Part shown: positions 19,018-28,758 of the stretch, in pieces
How the letters are laid out: every line of letters starts with the position of its first letter
Position numbering within the stretch: the stretch's first letter is position 1
NCBI GenBank assembly: GCA_049999765.1
Contig: JBNGIQ010007797.1
Span: forward strand, 1 to 31,257
Direction: 5' to 3'
From: Phaeoceros laevis
Taxonomy: Eukaryota; Anthocerotophyta; Anthocerotopsida; Notothyladales
DNA: 31,257 bases
Notes under the pieces: generated by a model
Seen by the model: only the letters and a program-made list of their open reading frames with translations
Told to the model about the DNA's origin: nothing
Database searches by the model: none
Made by a program: the position numbers and the translations under genes

Positions 19018-19143
19018 CGCCTGTGCGCCTCCCATTTTTGCCATTGCCCGAGTATCTGCCTTCCTTCCGTTTTTGCTTGCTTGTGTGTCTCTTTGCAATT
19101 GTCCTCCTCGCCGCTCCCGAAGCCTTGCGCCGGTCCATCTCAG

Positions 19144-19282
19144 GTAGAATTTGCTCCGCCTTCGTTGCTTTGAAATTGAGGTGTGCTTAGGTTGCTAGGT
19201 CATGCTGCGGTGACATGAGCTGGATGTTGCTCGAGTCTGAGCTTGGAGGCTAAGTTTCCTGTCCTTGTTTTTGCTGGTGCAG
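19144..19282 (+). other. Probable 5'UTR intron of histone H2B
   Basis: CATCTCAG/GTAGAATT at the left and TGCTGGTGCAG/GAAATT at the right are good plant splice sites bounding 139 nt of T-rich sequence between the TATA box and the H2B ATG. Leader introns are uncommon in core histone genes but occur in plants. No transcript is available to confirm it. Confidence 0.55.
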
Positions 19283-19334
19283 GAAATTTCCCTCTACCCC
19301 GCAGTTTGTCTGTGTTGTTGCGCGCTTTGGAGAG

Positions 19335-19739
19335 ATGGCCCCCAAGGATGAGCAGAAGGCCGGAAAGGGAAAGGCGGAGAAGAAGCCTGTGAAGCTCAAG
19401 GGCGAGAAGAAGCCCGCCGCCTTGTCCAAGGAAGGTGGCAAGAAGAAGAAGTCTAAGAAGAGCGTGGAGACCTACAAGATTTACATCTACAAGGTGCTGA
19501 AGCAGGTGCATCCTGACACGGGTATCTCCTCCAAGGCCATGGGGATCATGAACTCCTTCATCAACGACATTTTCGAGAAGCTGGCTCAGGAGGCGGCCAG
19601 GCTGGCGCGCTACAACAAGAAGCCCACCATCACATCGCGGGAAATTCAGACAGCGGTGAAGCTGATCTTGCCCGGAGAGCTTGCGAAGCATGCAGTGTCG
19701 GAAGGCACCAAGGCCGTGACCAAGTTCACAAGCGCTTAG
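19335..19739 (+). CDS. Histone H2B
   Basis: A core nucleosome protein of 134 residues in an intronless coding region. Residues 1 to about 43 are the Lys/Pro/Ala-rich N-terminal tail. The histone fold covers about residues 47-128 ([61 protein letters not shown]). The C-terminal helix ends [15 protein letters not shown], which contains the conserved ubiquitination lysine. The upstream type I element and TATA box support replication-linked expression. The start ATG is the only one giving a normal-length tail. Confidence 0.97.
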   Translation: MAPKDEQKAGKGKAEKKPVKLKGEKKPAALSKEGGKKKKSKKSVETYKIYIYKVLKQVHPDTGISSKAMGIMNSFINDIFEKLAQEAARLARYNKKPTITSREIQTAVKLILPGELAKHAVSEGTKAVTKFTSA

Positions 19740-20588
19740 GGCCTGCCCCTGTGGCAACAATTCAGGTGTTTTTTGAACACCACCCGTTGGTTGGAAAAAT
19801 GACTCTCCTAACTCACCTGCAGGGTAGACTTTATGTTGGTGGCACCCGCCAAACTAGAGTGTTGGTTGGTTCTTTTCAGGTTCAGCCTCCAAGCTCTTTC
19901 TACGCTTTTTTGGTGAGGAGAAGAAACATTTTTCTTCATGAAATCACCTCTTGGACGTCCACCCTGTTGGGCTCAGGCAAGATGAAATTTCACCTAGGTA
20001 GCTGGTGAGGATAACTGGTCATTTTGTACAGAAGTGCAGATGGTGTTTTAGCGTCTGGATGTCAGGCTGTGCCGTTGTGGCAGCATTTTGCCATTGTAGA
20101 AGAAGCTTGTAATAGTAGTGTGTCGTCCTCGTCCAGTTTAGGCTCAACATCTTCTCAACAATGGGCCCAGTACTCCCTTGTATCATCAATAGAACATGGA
20201 ACAATCTCAGTCCAACTGCTACTGCGTTGTGCCACTTTTGTCTTCTCCCCAAAGTAAAGAAATTCAGTTTCATTTTCAATCTCGATTGTTAACAATCAAA
20301 GGCAAAACGAGCCAGGTAAATCGACAGAAGTTCGCCAGGAACTTGGAACGAATCACCTTCCAGTACAGGTTGAGCCCTGAATAACAAAGATATTCGAACC
20401 GTCAGACTCAATCCGCAGTATTAGGGCAGAGCCGCAGGGCCTTTCTGCCAAGTGCGAAAGTAGCAAGACGAACTAAAAGAATATGCGCTTTGCGTACCGA
20501 TGTGTCGGCCTCTAAGCTGCCTGATGATGGCGTGGTGGTGGTAGTATGGTGGCAGCCGCCTTGGAGCACCTGCGACTGGCGCTTGCCG
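19740..20588. other. H2B 3' flank and UKL upstream region
   Basis: No recognisable gene is present. The left part is the presumed H2B 3' UTR. The UKL frame stays open back to 20490, but no in-frame ATG precedes 20589, so an upstream non-ATG extension or a further 5' exon cannot be excluded. Confidence 0.4.
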
Positions 20589-22079
20589 ATGGATGTGAGC
20601 CGCTTGTGGATGGGGAGGAAGGCGAGCGCAGAGGTGGCAGGAGGCAAGGATGCAAGCAGCGCGAGTGCAGCAGGGTTTGCTGGAGCAGCAGACGAGGCAC
20701 CGGCTGCAGTGCGGACCGCAAGGGCCGCTGCTGCCATCAAGCAGCCGTTTGTGATCGGCGTGGCTGGAGGCACAGCTTCCGGCAAGACCACGGTGTGCGA
20801 CATGATCATCCAGCAGCTTCACGACCACCGCGTGGTGTTGGTGAACCAGGACTCCTTCTACCGGGGGCTCACACCGGAGGAGCTGGAAAATGCAGGGGAG
20901 TACAATTTCGATCACCCGGACGCCTTTGACACGGAGCAGCTGTTGGACTGCCTGGAGCAGCTCAAGCGCGGGGCGGAGGTGCAGATCCCCGTCTACGACT
21001 TCAAGAGGCACCAGCGGTGCAGCGACAGGTTCCGCAAGGTGAACGCTGCGGATGTGGTGATTCTGGAGGGCATCCTCATCTTCCACGACCCCGGCATCAG
21101 GGAGCTGATGAACATGAAGGTGTTTGTGGACACGGACGCGGACGTGAGGCTGGCCAGGCGGATCAGGAGGGACACGCTGCAGCGGGGCAGGGATGTGAAC
21201 GGCGTGCTGGAGCAGTACGCCAAGTTTGTGAAGCCGGCGTTCGATGATTTCGTGCTGCCTACCAAGAAGTATGCGGACGTGATCATCCCCCGGGGCGGGG
21301 AGAACCACGTTGCTGTGAACCTTATCGTGCAGCACATCCAGACTAAGCTAGGGCTCAATGACCTGCGCAAGATCTACGGGAACGTCCATGTGATCCAGTC
21401 TACCTTCCAGATCAGGGGAATGCACACCATCATCCGGGACCAGCGGACCATCAACCCCGATTTCGTGTTCTACGCAGACCGGCTAATTCGCCTGGTTGTG
21501 GAGCACGGGCTGGGGCATCTTCCCTTCACGGAGAAGCAGGTGACAACTCCCACGGGCTCGGTTTACTGCGGAGTGGATTTTTGCAAGAACCTGTGCGGGG
21601 TGTCCATCATCCGCAGTGGTGAGAGCATGGAGAACGCGCTGAGAACCTGCTGTAAGGGCATCAAGATTGGGAAGATACTCATCCATCGGGAAGGTGATAA
21701 CGGGAAGCAGCTCATCTACCAGAACCTGCCCAAGGACATCCAGAATCGGCATGTCCTGCTCCTTGATCCGGTGCTGGCTACAGGTAACTCTGCCATACAG
21801 GCCATCGAATTGCTCATCAATAAGGGTGTCCCAGAACCTCACATTTTCTTCCTCAATCTGATCTCTGCCCCCGAAGGCATACATGCTGTGTGCAAACGCT
21901 TCCCACTACTGAAGATTGTCACCTCAGAAATAGATACAGCTTTGAATGATGAGTTCCGAGTGATTCCTGGGTTGGGTGAATTTGGGGATCGCTACTTCGG
22001 CACAGACGTAGATTGGCCTGCCAGGCAGGCTTCCGTACTTGGTAATACCCCTCTCAGCAACGGCCACGGAGAAGGTTAG
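20589..22079 (+). CDS. UKL: Uridine kinase - uracil phosphoribosyltransferase-like fusion (UKL)
   Basis: The uridine kinase half phosphorylates uridine and cytidine to the monophosphates in pyrimidine salvage. The frame is intronless and gives 496 residues, near the ~480 of Arabidopsis UKL proteins. Residues 1-50 are Ala-rich and variable. The P-loop is GVAGGTASGKTT (about 57-68). Kinase motifs VLVNQDSFYRGL, YNFDHPDAFD, PVYDFKRHQR and ILEGILIF follow. The second half is the UPRT-like domain, with TPTGSVYCGVDFC, the PRPP-loop sequence LLDPVLATGNSA (about 391-402) and the C-terminal GDRYFGTD. Studies of plant UKLs indicate that the UPRT half contributes little or no UPRT activity, so it may be regulatory here too. 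The start is the first in-frame ATG. Confidence 0.94.
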   Translation: MDVSRLWMGRKASAEVAGGKDASSASAAGFAGAADEAPAAVRTARAAAAIKQPFVIGVAGGTASGKTTVCDMIIQQLHDHRVVLVNQDSFYRGLTPEELENAGEYNFDHPDAFDTEQLLDCLEQLKRGAEVQIPVYDFKRHQRCSDRFRKVNAADVVILEGILIFHDPGIRELMNMKVFVDTDADVRLARRIRRDTLQRGRDVNGVLEQYAKFVKPAFDDFVLPTKKYADVIIPRGGENHVAVNLIVQHIQTKLGLNDLRKIYGNVHVIQSTFQIRGMHTIIRDQRTINPDFVFYADRLIRLVVEHGLGHLPFTEKQVTTPTGSVYCGVDFCKNLCGVSIIRSGESMENALRTCCKGIKIGKILIHREGDNGKQLIYQNLPKDIQNRHVLLLDPVLATGNSAIQAIELLINKGVPEPHIFFLNLISAPEGIHAVCKRFPLLKIVTSEIDTALNDEFRVIPGLGEFGDRYFGTDVDWPARQASVLGNTPLSNGHGEG

Positions 22080-22635
22080 CCCTCTTGTCATCCTTGAGAG
22101 ACACACAAACATTGCTTCTTACCAGGGAATTCGGAAGTGGGTTTCATGACACAGAACCCAAGCCTGTAAATTTGTTTGTAGGTTATTGTACACGACTGTG
22201 GCTTCTGTTGACCCTACTCCTTAGCCTGAAAAATGACTCGGCTACACCGAGCCATATTTTCCGTTAATGCTTGTACCAATCCAAGCTTGTCTAGTGTAAA
22301 TCTATCTCTCCAATTTACACACTCAGAAAAGCACGGAGTTTTGTGAGATGCCTAAGGAAATGTCGAGATGCAGAATGCCATCTTCGGAGTTCACACTCAG
22401 CATAAATGATTCATGAATTTTGACTTACCTTTTGCATGCTCTCCCATGACCTCCCTATGCTTCATGCAAATGGGCTTGTTCAGAGCATGCTTCTTGCATG
22501 CTATCACCACTTGTTCATAACACTTAGATGATAGAAGTACGTACAACAAAACGGGTACTTCTAGGTGCCCAACCAAACACCAAACTTCGTCTTCTTCGGC
22601 GCACCCCTTGTGTGTACTTCTAGGTGCCTGCCCGG
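22080..22635. other. UKL 3' flank, no gene seen
   Basis: A presumed 3' UTR followed by anonymous sequence. A 15-bp direct repeat (GTACTTCTAGGTGCC) occurs at about 22554-22568 and 22614-22628, just before the PPR relic. It may mark a small rearrangement. Confidence 0.4.
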
Positions 22636-22945
22636 TCAACATATATGCGAAGTGCGGTAGAATAGAGGATGCTTGTGAGAAGTGTTTCACAACTTCCCCT
22701 GAGCACAGAATGTGGTGACATGGAGCCGATGATTGCAGATTATGCACAGCGGGATATGAGTGAGGAAGCCTGTGGTCTTTTTACACAGGCTTGGGTAGGA
22801 AACTTGTCCTTTTTACGCACGAATGGAGCAGGACACACAAGGAAATTTCATGCACAGGTGTTGGGGATCTGATGCCTTTGGTATCCTTTGGTGCTCTTGA
22901 AGCCTGCAGTAGACTTGAATTCTTCCACCACCGAACCTCAATCTG
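22636..22945 (+). pseudogene. Decayed PPR gene fragment
   Basis: One frame reads NIYAKCGRIEDACEKCF, a standard PPR helix motif, then hits a stop near 22712. A second frame continues with MIADYAQRDMSEEACGLFTQ. A third frame, around 22870-22945, has FGALEACSRLE, the usual start of the next PPR unit. The three pieces are in the correct order but need frame changes, and no start or organelle leader is visible. This is a relic of a PLS-type PPR gene, unrelated in strand to the intact PPR gene at 16-18 kb. Confidence 0.65.
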
Positions 22946-24098
22946 CACCCAAAACTCGCGTCCTTCATCTTATTTTTGGTAATGGAGGATTGCCCTAGGC
23001 CTTTGTGCAGTGCACATGTAGACATGATGGCTGGGAAAGCCTTGGTCGCAGAATATTGATGCTCTCAGCTTGGGGTGCTTACCCAAGCAGGTCATTAATT
23101 GACAGTTCATCACATGTTGCAGCAGCTGGGGTAAGGACCTTTCCAGAAATCCCACGCAGGTATGATTCTCGAGATCATGGAAGCAGCCATGCTGTAGTTT
23201 CAGAACATTGGTTGGACATCACGTTTCTGTGGGAGCGGAGCTCTGAAAGCTTACAAGTGTGACGGAAGGTGGGAAGTGTGTGCTGATTTTCTGGAGAGTA
23301 GGGTTCACTGCAACTTGCTTGTTTGACCTGCCTGAACACCTAATGCACCACGCACCTGTCTGCTATCGTCAGCTGAGTGAGACTAAAACGAGACAACTTC
23401 TGAAGTGTCATAAACCTACACTTTGCCAGGTCAATGAACACAAGAAGTCCTAATTTCTAGCAGGAAAACGATTCCCCCCACCCAAGAAACGTTCCCCAAG
23501 ACTCTTCATGCACAGCTCACTCAGTGTGCCTCAAGGGATGGCCGAAAGCAAGAAGCTTAAGCCGTTGTGAATGAGCATAGAAATGCTTATTAGCTCACCA
23601 CGAAGGTCACCAGCTGGTACGGCTCCAAGTAGCCCCGCTACGATCGATGCATTGACAGTTTCGGAACTCTGAAGCTCGCAATTGTAAGCTCGGGGCATCC
23701 GGCCGACACAAATTTTAACACAGTTAGGCAGCAGTCTTAGCAGCGTCTCTGAGACAGAGCCACATCGACGCTCAAATTTTATAGATGTTCTGTGCAAATG
23801 TGGACACAAACAGTCAACCAACCAGTTCGACGACAGATTGCAGTACACGAACCGTTCATTTGAGGTGCCACGCGGTGCCAATAAGATCGGAGAATATATT
23901 CTTTTCTGATACAATACGATGATAAGATCTTATAGGCGCACACAAAAACACGTTTTTGGAGTGTGTGGTGTGCACACAGCCCTGCGTTCGTTGAAGCGCT
24001 TGGGGTTTGCACCGGCAGCTTCCAGCCAACAACATCCGTACGAGGAGCTGACTGCAAGACCTTCTGTATTTTAGCTTTCTGTCAGGAAGTCGGTGGAA
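22946..24098. other. Intergenic, no gene resolved
   Basis: Several open frames of 60-127 codons exist on both strands, for example minus 23914-23531, but none shows a recognisable motif. Part of the left end may be further decayed PPR sequence. The right end is the presumed DUF247 promoter and leader. Confidence 0.35.
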
Positions 24099-24404
24099 AT
24101 GGTCTCCATGGCAGCTGTAGCCGCTGCCTTGCATCCTCTGATTGGTCCAACCACAAGATCCTCCCGAGGAGGTTGTAAGGTTGAGACAGCAATCTCGGGT
24201 GCTTGTGCAAAAGAGGGGATTGGTGCTACCAGCTTTGGGGCTCGTGGTGAGGGTCGCTGGAGTCCATATCCTCCGCTGTGGGATGGACTCCTGGCCAGCT
24301 ACAGGTACGAGGAGGCTGCCGGTCTCAGACTCTTGAACTGGTGCGGCGCGGTTGAGGACTCCTTGGCTGGCTTGCATTCACTCAGCAATGCTGTGGGGGA
24401 ATGA
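24099..24404 (+). other. Upstream ORF (101 codons) overlapping the DUF247 start
   Basis: This frame starts MVSMAAVAAALHPLIG and ends SLSNAVGE. It overlaps the DUF247 start codon at 24388 by 17 nt in another frame. The composition (WSPYPPLWDGLLASYRYEEA) is not obviously random, but I recognise no family. It may be an upstream ORF that represses the main frame, a small independent gene, or chance. A donor-like CTACAG/GTACGA at about 24303 and an acceptor-like CACTCAG at about 24384 exist, but joining them does not enter the DUF247 frame. Confidence 0.3.
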
Positions 24405-26286
24405 CCAATGGAATGAGGCGATGGCTGGATTGGGGCCCGGAGGTTACCCTCACTTGAACAACACAGCTTCTCATCGGCATATCCCGTCCTCGGAGGAGCA
24501 CAACTGGCTTGGGGAGCTGGACAGGAGCTTGACGGAACCGGCTGAGGACACCTACGTTTCCAAGGTCACCATCCACACGGTGCCCAGGCACCTGCGGACC
24601 ATCTCCCTCGGTGACTTTGAGCCCATAGAGTTCAGGTTCGGCCTCCACAACCGCTCCCTCCGGAACCACGGCATAGACAAGATGAAGATTGATGTTGCCC
24701 GGGAGTTCATGAATATGAAGAAAATGCTGAACGTGGAGCAGTGGAAGGACTTCACCCGGCAAATTGTCAAGGACGGCAACTTGGCTCGCCAGGTGTACGA
24801 AGAGCCAGACGTGCCCCTGTCATACTCCGATGTGAGGTTCCTGGGCCTGGGGTCGGATGATGTTGTGAGGAACGTCTTGACTCTGGATGCCTTGTTCCTG
24901 GTGGTGTTCCTTCAGGCCGGCCTGAACAAGTATGGCTGTGAGGGTTTCAAGAATGCCATCATGAGGAGGGGCCTGCTCTATCACACAGGAAACTTCTACA
25001 AGGACGCTGTGCTGCTGGAAAATCAGGTGCCCATGTGTCTTCTGCGGGAAGTGATGCGGGCTCTGTATCCTGACCCACCTGCTCCCTGTTCCAACCGGGA
25101 AACTGGTGCAAGTCCCACAGATGTGTCGCCCAGAGAGGTTGAAAGTGAGTATGGCAGCTCAAGGACCAAGAACAGTAGCGAGAACGGAAGCTTTCCCTCT
25201 ATTGCGAGCAACTCGTTTTCTCGCAGCTCCCACCTGACAAGCAGCCTTCACTCTCAGACTGGTGGGATGACCTGCCCTCGGCCTCAGTCTGCAGGAGACG
25301 ATTTGGAGGAGATTCTGCAGCTTGCTGTCTCACTGGTGTACCCCTTCATCCCACCAAGCCCACATGACAAGGCTGCAGGATCGTATGCGGAGGAGGAGCC
25401 ACCAGAGGAGCAGTTTCAGCCAGCTCCATACCTGGTGGCGTACTGCGTGGAGGGGAAGAACAAGCTTCAAGGTTGTGAGCACTTGTTGGACTGCGTCTAC
25501 AGAGTTGTCTCTCACACACCGGTGCCTGCAGCACCCCCTTCCCTCCGTAAGGATGGAGGAGGCTTGGCAGTGGGCGAGACTCGTCGAGAGCCGGTCACAA
25601 GAGTGTTCAGCAAGTCTGCCAACCCTATCAGACTTCAACGGGCTCAACATATTCGAGGCATCACCAGGTTCAAGGCCAATTTGGTACCAACCCTGAGTGA
25701 CATAGACCGGGAGCCAGTTCTGCGGGTGTTTAGCAAGCTCTCCAACCTGCCCCGAGCTATCATGCTACGACGAAGTGGCATCAGGATCAAGCCTACAAAA
25801 AATCCTGTCCTCACGGAAGTCAGGTTTGACAAGGTGACCGCCACCCTGTTTCTGCCAAGAGTGGAGTTCTTCGACTACACCAACGCCTTGTTCCGCAATC
25901 TGGTGATATATGAGCAGCTGGCCAGGCCTGAGTCCACTGAAGTCATGAGCTATTTGCTGTTTCTGGACTACCTCATCGACACTGCTGAGGATGTGGCATA
26001 CCTGAGCAAGTGCGACGTTCTGAAAAATAACGTAGGCTCAGACGAGGATGTAGCGATCATGGTGAACAAGATCCGCATCGGTCTGGCCTCGTCAGAGCTG
26101 TCTGGCAAGTGGAGCAGCATCCACAAAGAAATTATTGCCCACTGCGATGTCAAGTGGCATGCTTACAAAGCAGAGTTCCGTGGCACCTACTTCTCCAGGC
26201 CTTGGTACATCATCTCATTCATCATTGCTTGCGTTTTGCTCATTGCCACCATCATCCAGACAGTCCTTGCATTCATGGCGCTGTGA
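24388..26286 (+). CDS. DUF247 family membrane protein
   Basis: DUF247 proteins are plant-specific, membrane-anchored proteins of unknown biochemistry; some grass members are self-incompatibility determinants. The gene is intronless, 632 residues. The N-terminal domain holds the family's opening motif (IHTVPRHLRTISLGDFEPIEF, split by divergence), LTLDALFLVVFLQAG and the hallmark DAVLLENQVP (about 206-215). A Ser-rich linker (about 235-300) follows. The C-terminal part has ALFRNLVIYEQ, YLLFLDYLIDTAEDV and a final membrane segment (WYIISFIIACVLLIATIIQT). A 42-residue-spaced internal duplication (REPVTRVFSK / REPVLRVFSK, 25581-25740) sits in the middle. The start is the first in-frame ATG; the frame is open slightly further up without one. 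Confidence 0.9.
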   Translation: MLWGNDQWNEAMAGLGPGGYPHLNNTASHRHIPSSEEHNWLGELDRSLTEPAEDTYVSKVTIHTVPRHLRTISLGDFEPIEFRFGLHNRSLRNHGIDKMKIDVAREFMNMKKMLNVEQWKDFTRQIVKDGNLARQVYEEPDVPLSYSDVRFLGLGSDDVVRNVLTLDALFLVVFLQAGLNKYGCEGFKNAIMRRGLLYHTGNFYKDAVLLENQVPMCLLREVMRALYPDPPAPCSNRETGASPTDVSPREVESEYGSSRTKNSSENGSFPSIASNSFSRSSHLTSSLHSQTGGMTCPRPQSAGDDLEEILQLAVSLVYPFIPPSPHDKAAGSYAEEEPPEEQFQPAPYLVAYCVEGKNKLQGCEHLLDCVYRVVSHTPVPAAPPSLRKDGGGLAVGETRREPVTRVFSKSANPIRLQRAQHIRGITRFKANLVPTLSDIDREPVLRVFSKLSNLPRAIMLRRSGIRIKPTKNPVLTEVRFDKVTATLFLPRVEFFDYTNALFRNLVIYEQLARPESTEVMSYLLFLDYLIDTAEDVAYLSKCDVLKNNVGSDEDVAIMVNKIRIGLASSELSGKWSSIHKEIIAHCDVKWHAYKAEFRGTYFSRPWYIISFIIACVLLIATIIQTVLAFMAL

Positions 26287-26527
26287 CAGCACATGCATGC
26301 ACCTTGTATTATCAGCTTTAGCAATGATCGACTTCAAAAGTGGAATGGATCAACCAAACTTTGGCATCTATGCTTCACCCATTTCTGGTAGTTTTAGCGC
26401 TACTACTAGTACAACTTGACTGCAGCCATCTTGCACTTGCTCTTCACAGATGCATATATTATTTACCCATCAGGAGTCGCTGTTGCCTACACTACTAAGG
26501 ACTGTCTCCAAGGTTATGGAGCAGCGA
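26287..26527. other. DUF247 3' flank
   Basis: A presumed 3' UTR and downstream sequence with no coding signal. It runs into the second assembly gap. Confidence 0.4.
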
Positions 26528-26631
26528 ACTTTACCAAATCTTGATGGCTCGGGGACACAAAAGAGACGACATTCNNNNNNNNNNACTTTACCAAATCTTG
26601 ATGGCTCGGGGACACAAAAGAGACGACATTC
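26528..26631. repeat. 10-N gap flanked by identical 47-bp sequences
   Basis: Bases 26528-26574 are identical to 26585-26631, separated by Ns at 26575-26584. The sequence itself (ACTTTACC..GACGACATTC) is not a simple repeat. It is best read as one 47-bp segment counted twice at a contig join. Confidence 0.9.
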
Positions 26632-27089
26632 CAGTTTTGACGCTTTCCTTGCGTTTCCCATAATGATAGAGGAGAAGCAAAATTGATGAATTGATGCCTA
26701 TCACGGTTGGCAGCCCTAGATGAGAGGTTCAAGACTTGTTAGTTTAACGCCTCCAGCCCACAGAGGTTGCCAACAAGGCTAATAAGAACTAGCCCCTTGC
26801 CATTACAAGGTTGGCATATAACTACCAGCTGAAAGGCACCTTCCAATTTTGACGCTTTCCTTGCATTTCCCACAGTGATGGAGGCCACTCTTGGCAGCCC
26901 TACATGAGAGGTGCAAGATATGTTAGTTAATGTTGTAACACCTCAGGTGCAAAATATGTTAGTTGTAAGTTGTAACACCTCCTGCCCACACATGTTGCCA
27001 ACAAGGCGAATAAGAACAACTAGCCCTTTAATAAGAAGAACTAGCCCCTTACCACTACCAAGGTTGACATATAACTACCTGCTGAAAAG
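26629..27089. repeat. Two tandem copies of a ~205-250 bp unit
   Basis: Unit 1 (26629-26833) and unit 2 (26841-27089) share in order TTGACGCTTTCCTTGC, GGCAGCCCTA.ATGAGAGGT, TTGCCAACAAGGC.AATAAGAAC, ACTAGCCCCTT and ATAACTACC.GCTGAAA. Unit 2 is longer because two inner segments are themselves doubled (the ATATGTTAGTT..GTAACACCTC piece and the AATAAGAA.AACTAGCCC piece). Confidence 0.75.
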
Positions 27090-27133
27090 GCTTGTGACCC
27101 TCTTTCCTAGATAATAATAAGATTGACCTTAGC

Positions 27134-27296
27134 AAAAAAGACTAGCATATGCACTAGAGAAATTGATATGTTTTACAAATAGAATTATTGGTCACTAATC
27201 TCATTACCTATGCCTCGACTAGCGAATCCAAAATAGCCAGGAGTGCTAAAATTGATGCATCCCTCAACTTAAAAAGATTTAGCCAACTAGACAATG
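27134..27296 (+). repeat. Direct repeat, left copy (partner at 30381-30565)
   Basis: AAAAAAGACTAGCATATG.. through TGCCTCGACTAGCGAAT, AAATTGATGCATCCCTCAAC and TAGACAATG is repeated about 3.25 kb to the right in the same orientation with scattered differences. The copies lack clear TG..CA ends, so I do not call them LTRs. Confidence 0.75.
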
Positions 27297-27413
27297 AAAC
27301 GACTTGCTTTTTGATTAGGTGGATCACACACAAGCGAAATACAACCTAAACGAAATATTTTCCATTTTCCACACATTGAATGACATAAACGCAGCAGAGA
27401 GACAAACATGATC

Positions 27414-27950
27414 CACATACCTAAAACTCGGCAGCTATAGGTCACATCATCTTCATCACCCACATACTGATTAGGATGTGTGTGACCAAGTTGTACTAAA
27501 ATATTAATGAACTAGTCTATGGCCCGTCTCACATACCTAAAACTCGGCAGCTCTAGGTCACATCATCTTCATCACCCACATACTGATTAGGATGTGTTGA
27601 ACAAGTTCTACTAAAATATTAATGAACTAGTCTATGGCCCGTCGAATTCGACAGCAATCACTCATCCTCCCATCCATCCATCCATCACATACCTGAAACT
27701 CGGCAGCTATAGGTCACGTCATCTTCATCACCCACATAGTAATTAGAATGTGTTGACCAAGTTGTACTAAAATATTAATGAACTGGTCTATGGCCCGTCT
27801 CACATACCTGAAACTCGGCAGCTCTAGGTCACATCATCTTCATCACCCACATACAAATTAGGATGTGTTGACCAAGTTGTACTAAAATATTAATGAACTA
27901 GTCTAGATATGGCCCGTCAAATTCGACAGCAATCACTCATCCCTCCATCC
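27414..27950 (+). repeat. Higher-order tandem array: four ~115-bp units arranged as two dimers
   Basis: Four units start CACATACCT(A/G)AAACTCGGCAG and end CTATGGCCCGTC: 27414-27529, 27530-27643, 27686-27800 and 27801-27918. Units 1 and 3 have CAGCTATAGG; units 2 and 4 have CAGCTCTAGG and are followed by a linker (AATTCGACAGCAATCACTCATCC) and CATC repeats. The period is therefore a dimer of about 270 bp, duplicated once. Confidence 0.88.
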
Positions 27951-28045
27951 ATCCTCATCCATCCATTCATCCATCCATGCTAGGCATCCCATTCCATTCC
28001 ATGTAGCCCATCCATCCCAATCCATCTCATCCATCCCATCCACGG
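27940..28045. repeat. CATC/CATT microsatellite-like tract
   Basis: A degenerate (CCAT)n run, such as CATCCATCCATTCATCCATC, continues from the linker of the last dimer unit. It is low-complexity and non-coding. Confidence 0.7.
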
Positions 28046-28464
28046 AAACAAACCCTTGAAATTAAACCTTATATTTGTAAATTGTTCAACCGTTAAAACC
28101 CATAAACCATAAGAATTAAGAGGATATAATTAATTTGAACCAACAATTTTGTGAAATAGAGCAGGTCACATAGTTGGGGTTTTTTTCAATAGGATTGGCA
28201 GGTCGTGGGTTCAATTCCTGATTTCGACATCATTTTATCCATCGCACGCGCTCCCTCTCGCGCTGACGCTCACGCGCGCCCGTGCGGGCTCTCACGCTCC
28301 CTCTTGCACTCATGGCGCGCGTCATTCATATCCCCATGTCCTTTGCATGGGATTGAAGTGAGAGCATGTCACAGCCCCATACAACACATAGAGAGAGGAC
28401 GTCACACACACCCTTCTGATCGGATTCCGCCTTCTTAAAGGGCTGTCATGCGGTGGACCTAATT
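28046..28464. other. Non-coding, with a possible tRNA-derived segment
   Basis: GGTCGTGGGTTCAATTCC at about 28201-28218 resembles a tRNA T-arm with a Pol III B box. Upstream, GGTCACATAGTTGGGG (about 28164-28179) could be a weak A box. No full cloverleaf could be folded by eye. The following 28240-28320 stretch is CGCGC/CTC-rich low-complexity sequence. Confidence 0.3.
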
Positions 28465-28719
28465 AGATAAATAAGAAGTAGGTTAAGAAGTAGGTTTCAG
28501 GTCACCTAGGTTTAATTCCTCATGTGAACGTTAGCAGGAAGTATGCATGACCGTAAAGTTTCCACGAGACAACAACAGCCCACAAGACCCTACATAGATG
28601 ACGCTTAACTACTTATGATAGAACTAACATGACGCTTAACCGTCATAGATGGCATATCGAGTAGCTTGTTACTTGACATGTCATAGACATGGCGGCGTGC
28701 TCGATCCCCTTATGTTGTT

Positions 28720-28758
<39 letters not shown>

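Noticed and set aside
20421-21335. A 304-codon minus-strand ORF opposite the UKL kinase
   Set aside because: It is a shadow frame caused by GC-rich codons; the plus strand encodes clear kinase motifs.
23531-23914. A 127-codon minus-strand ORF between the PPR relic and DUF247
   Set aside because: No motif or family resemblance was found, and overlapping frames of equal quality exist on the same strand.
27414-27950. A CRISPR-like array
   Set aside because: The repeats are long (115 bp) and nearly contiguous, without unique spacers, in a plant nuclear context.
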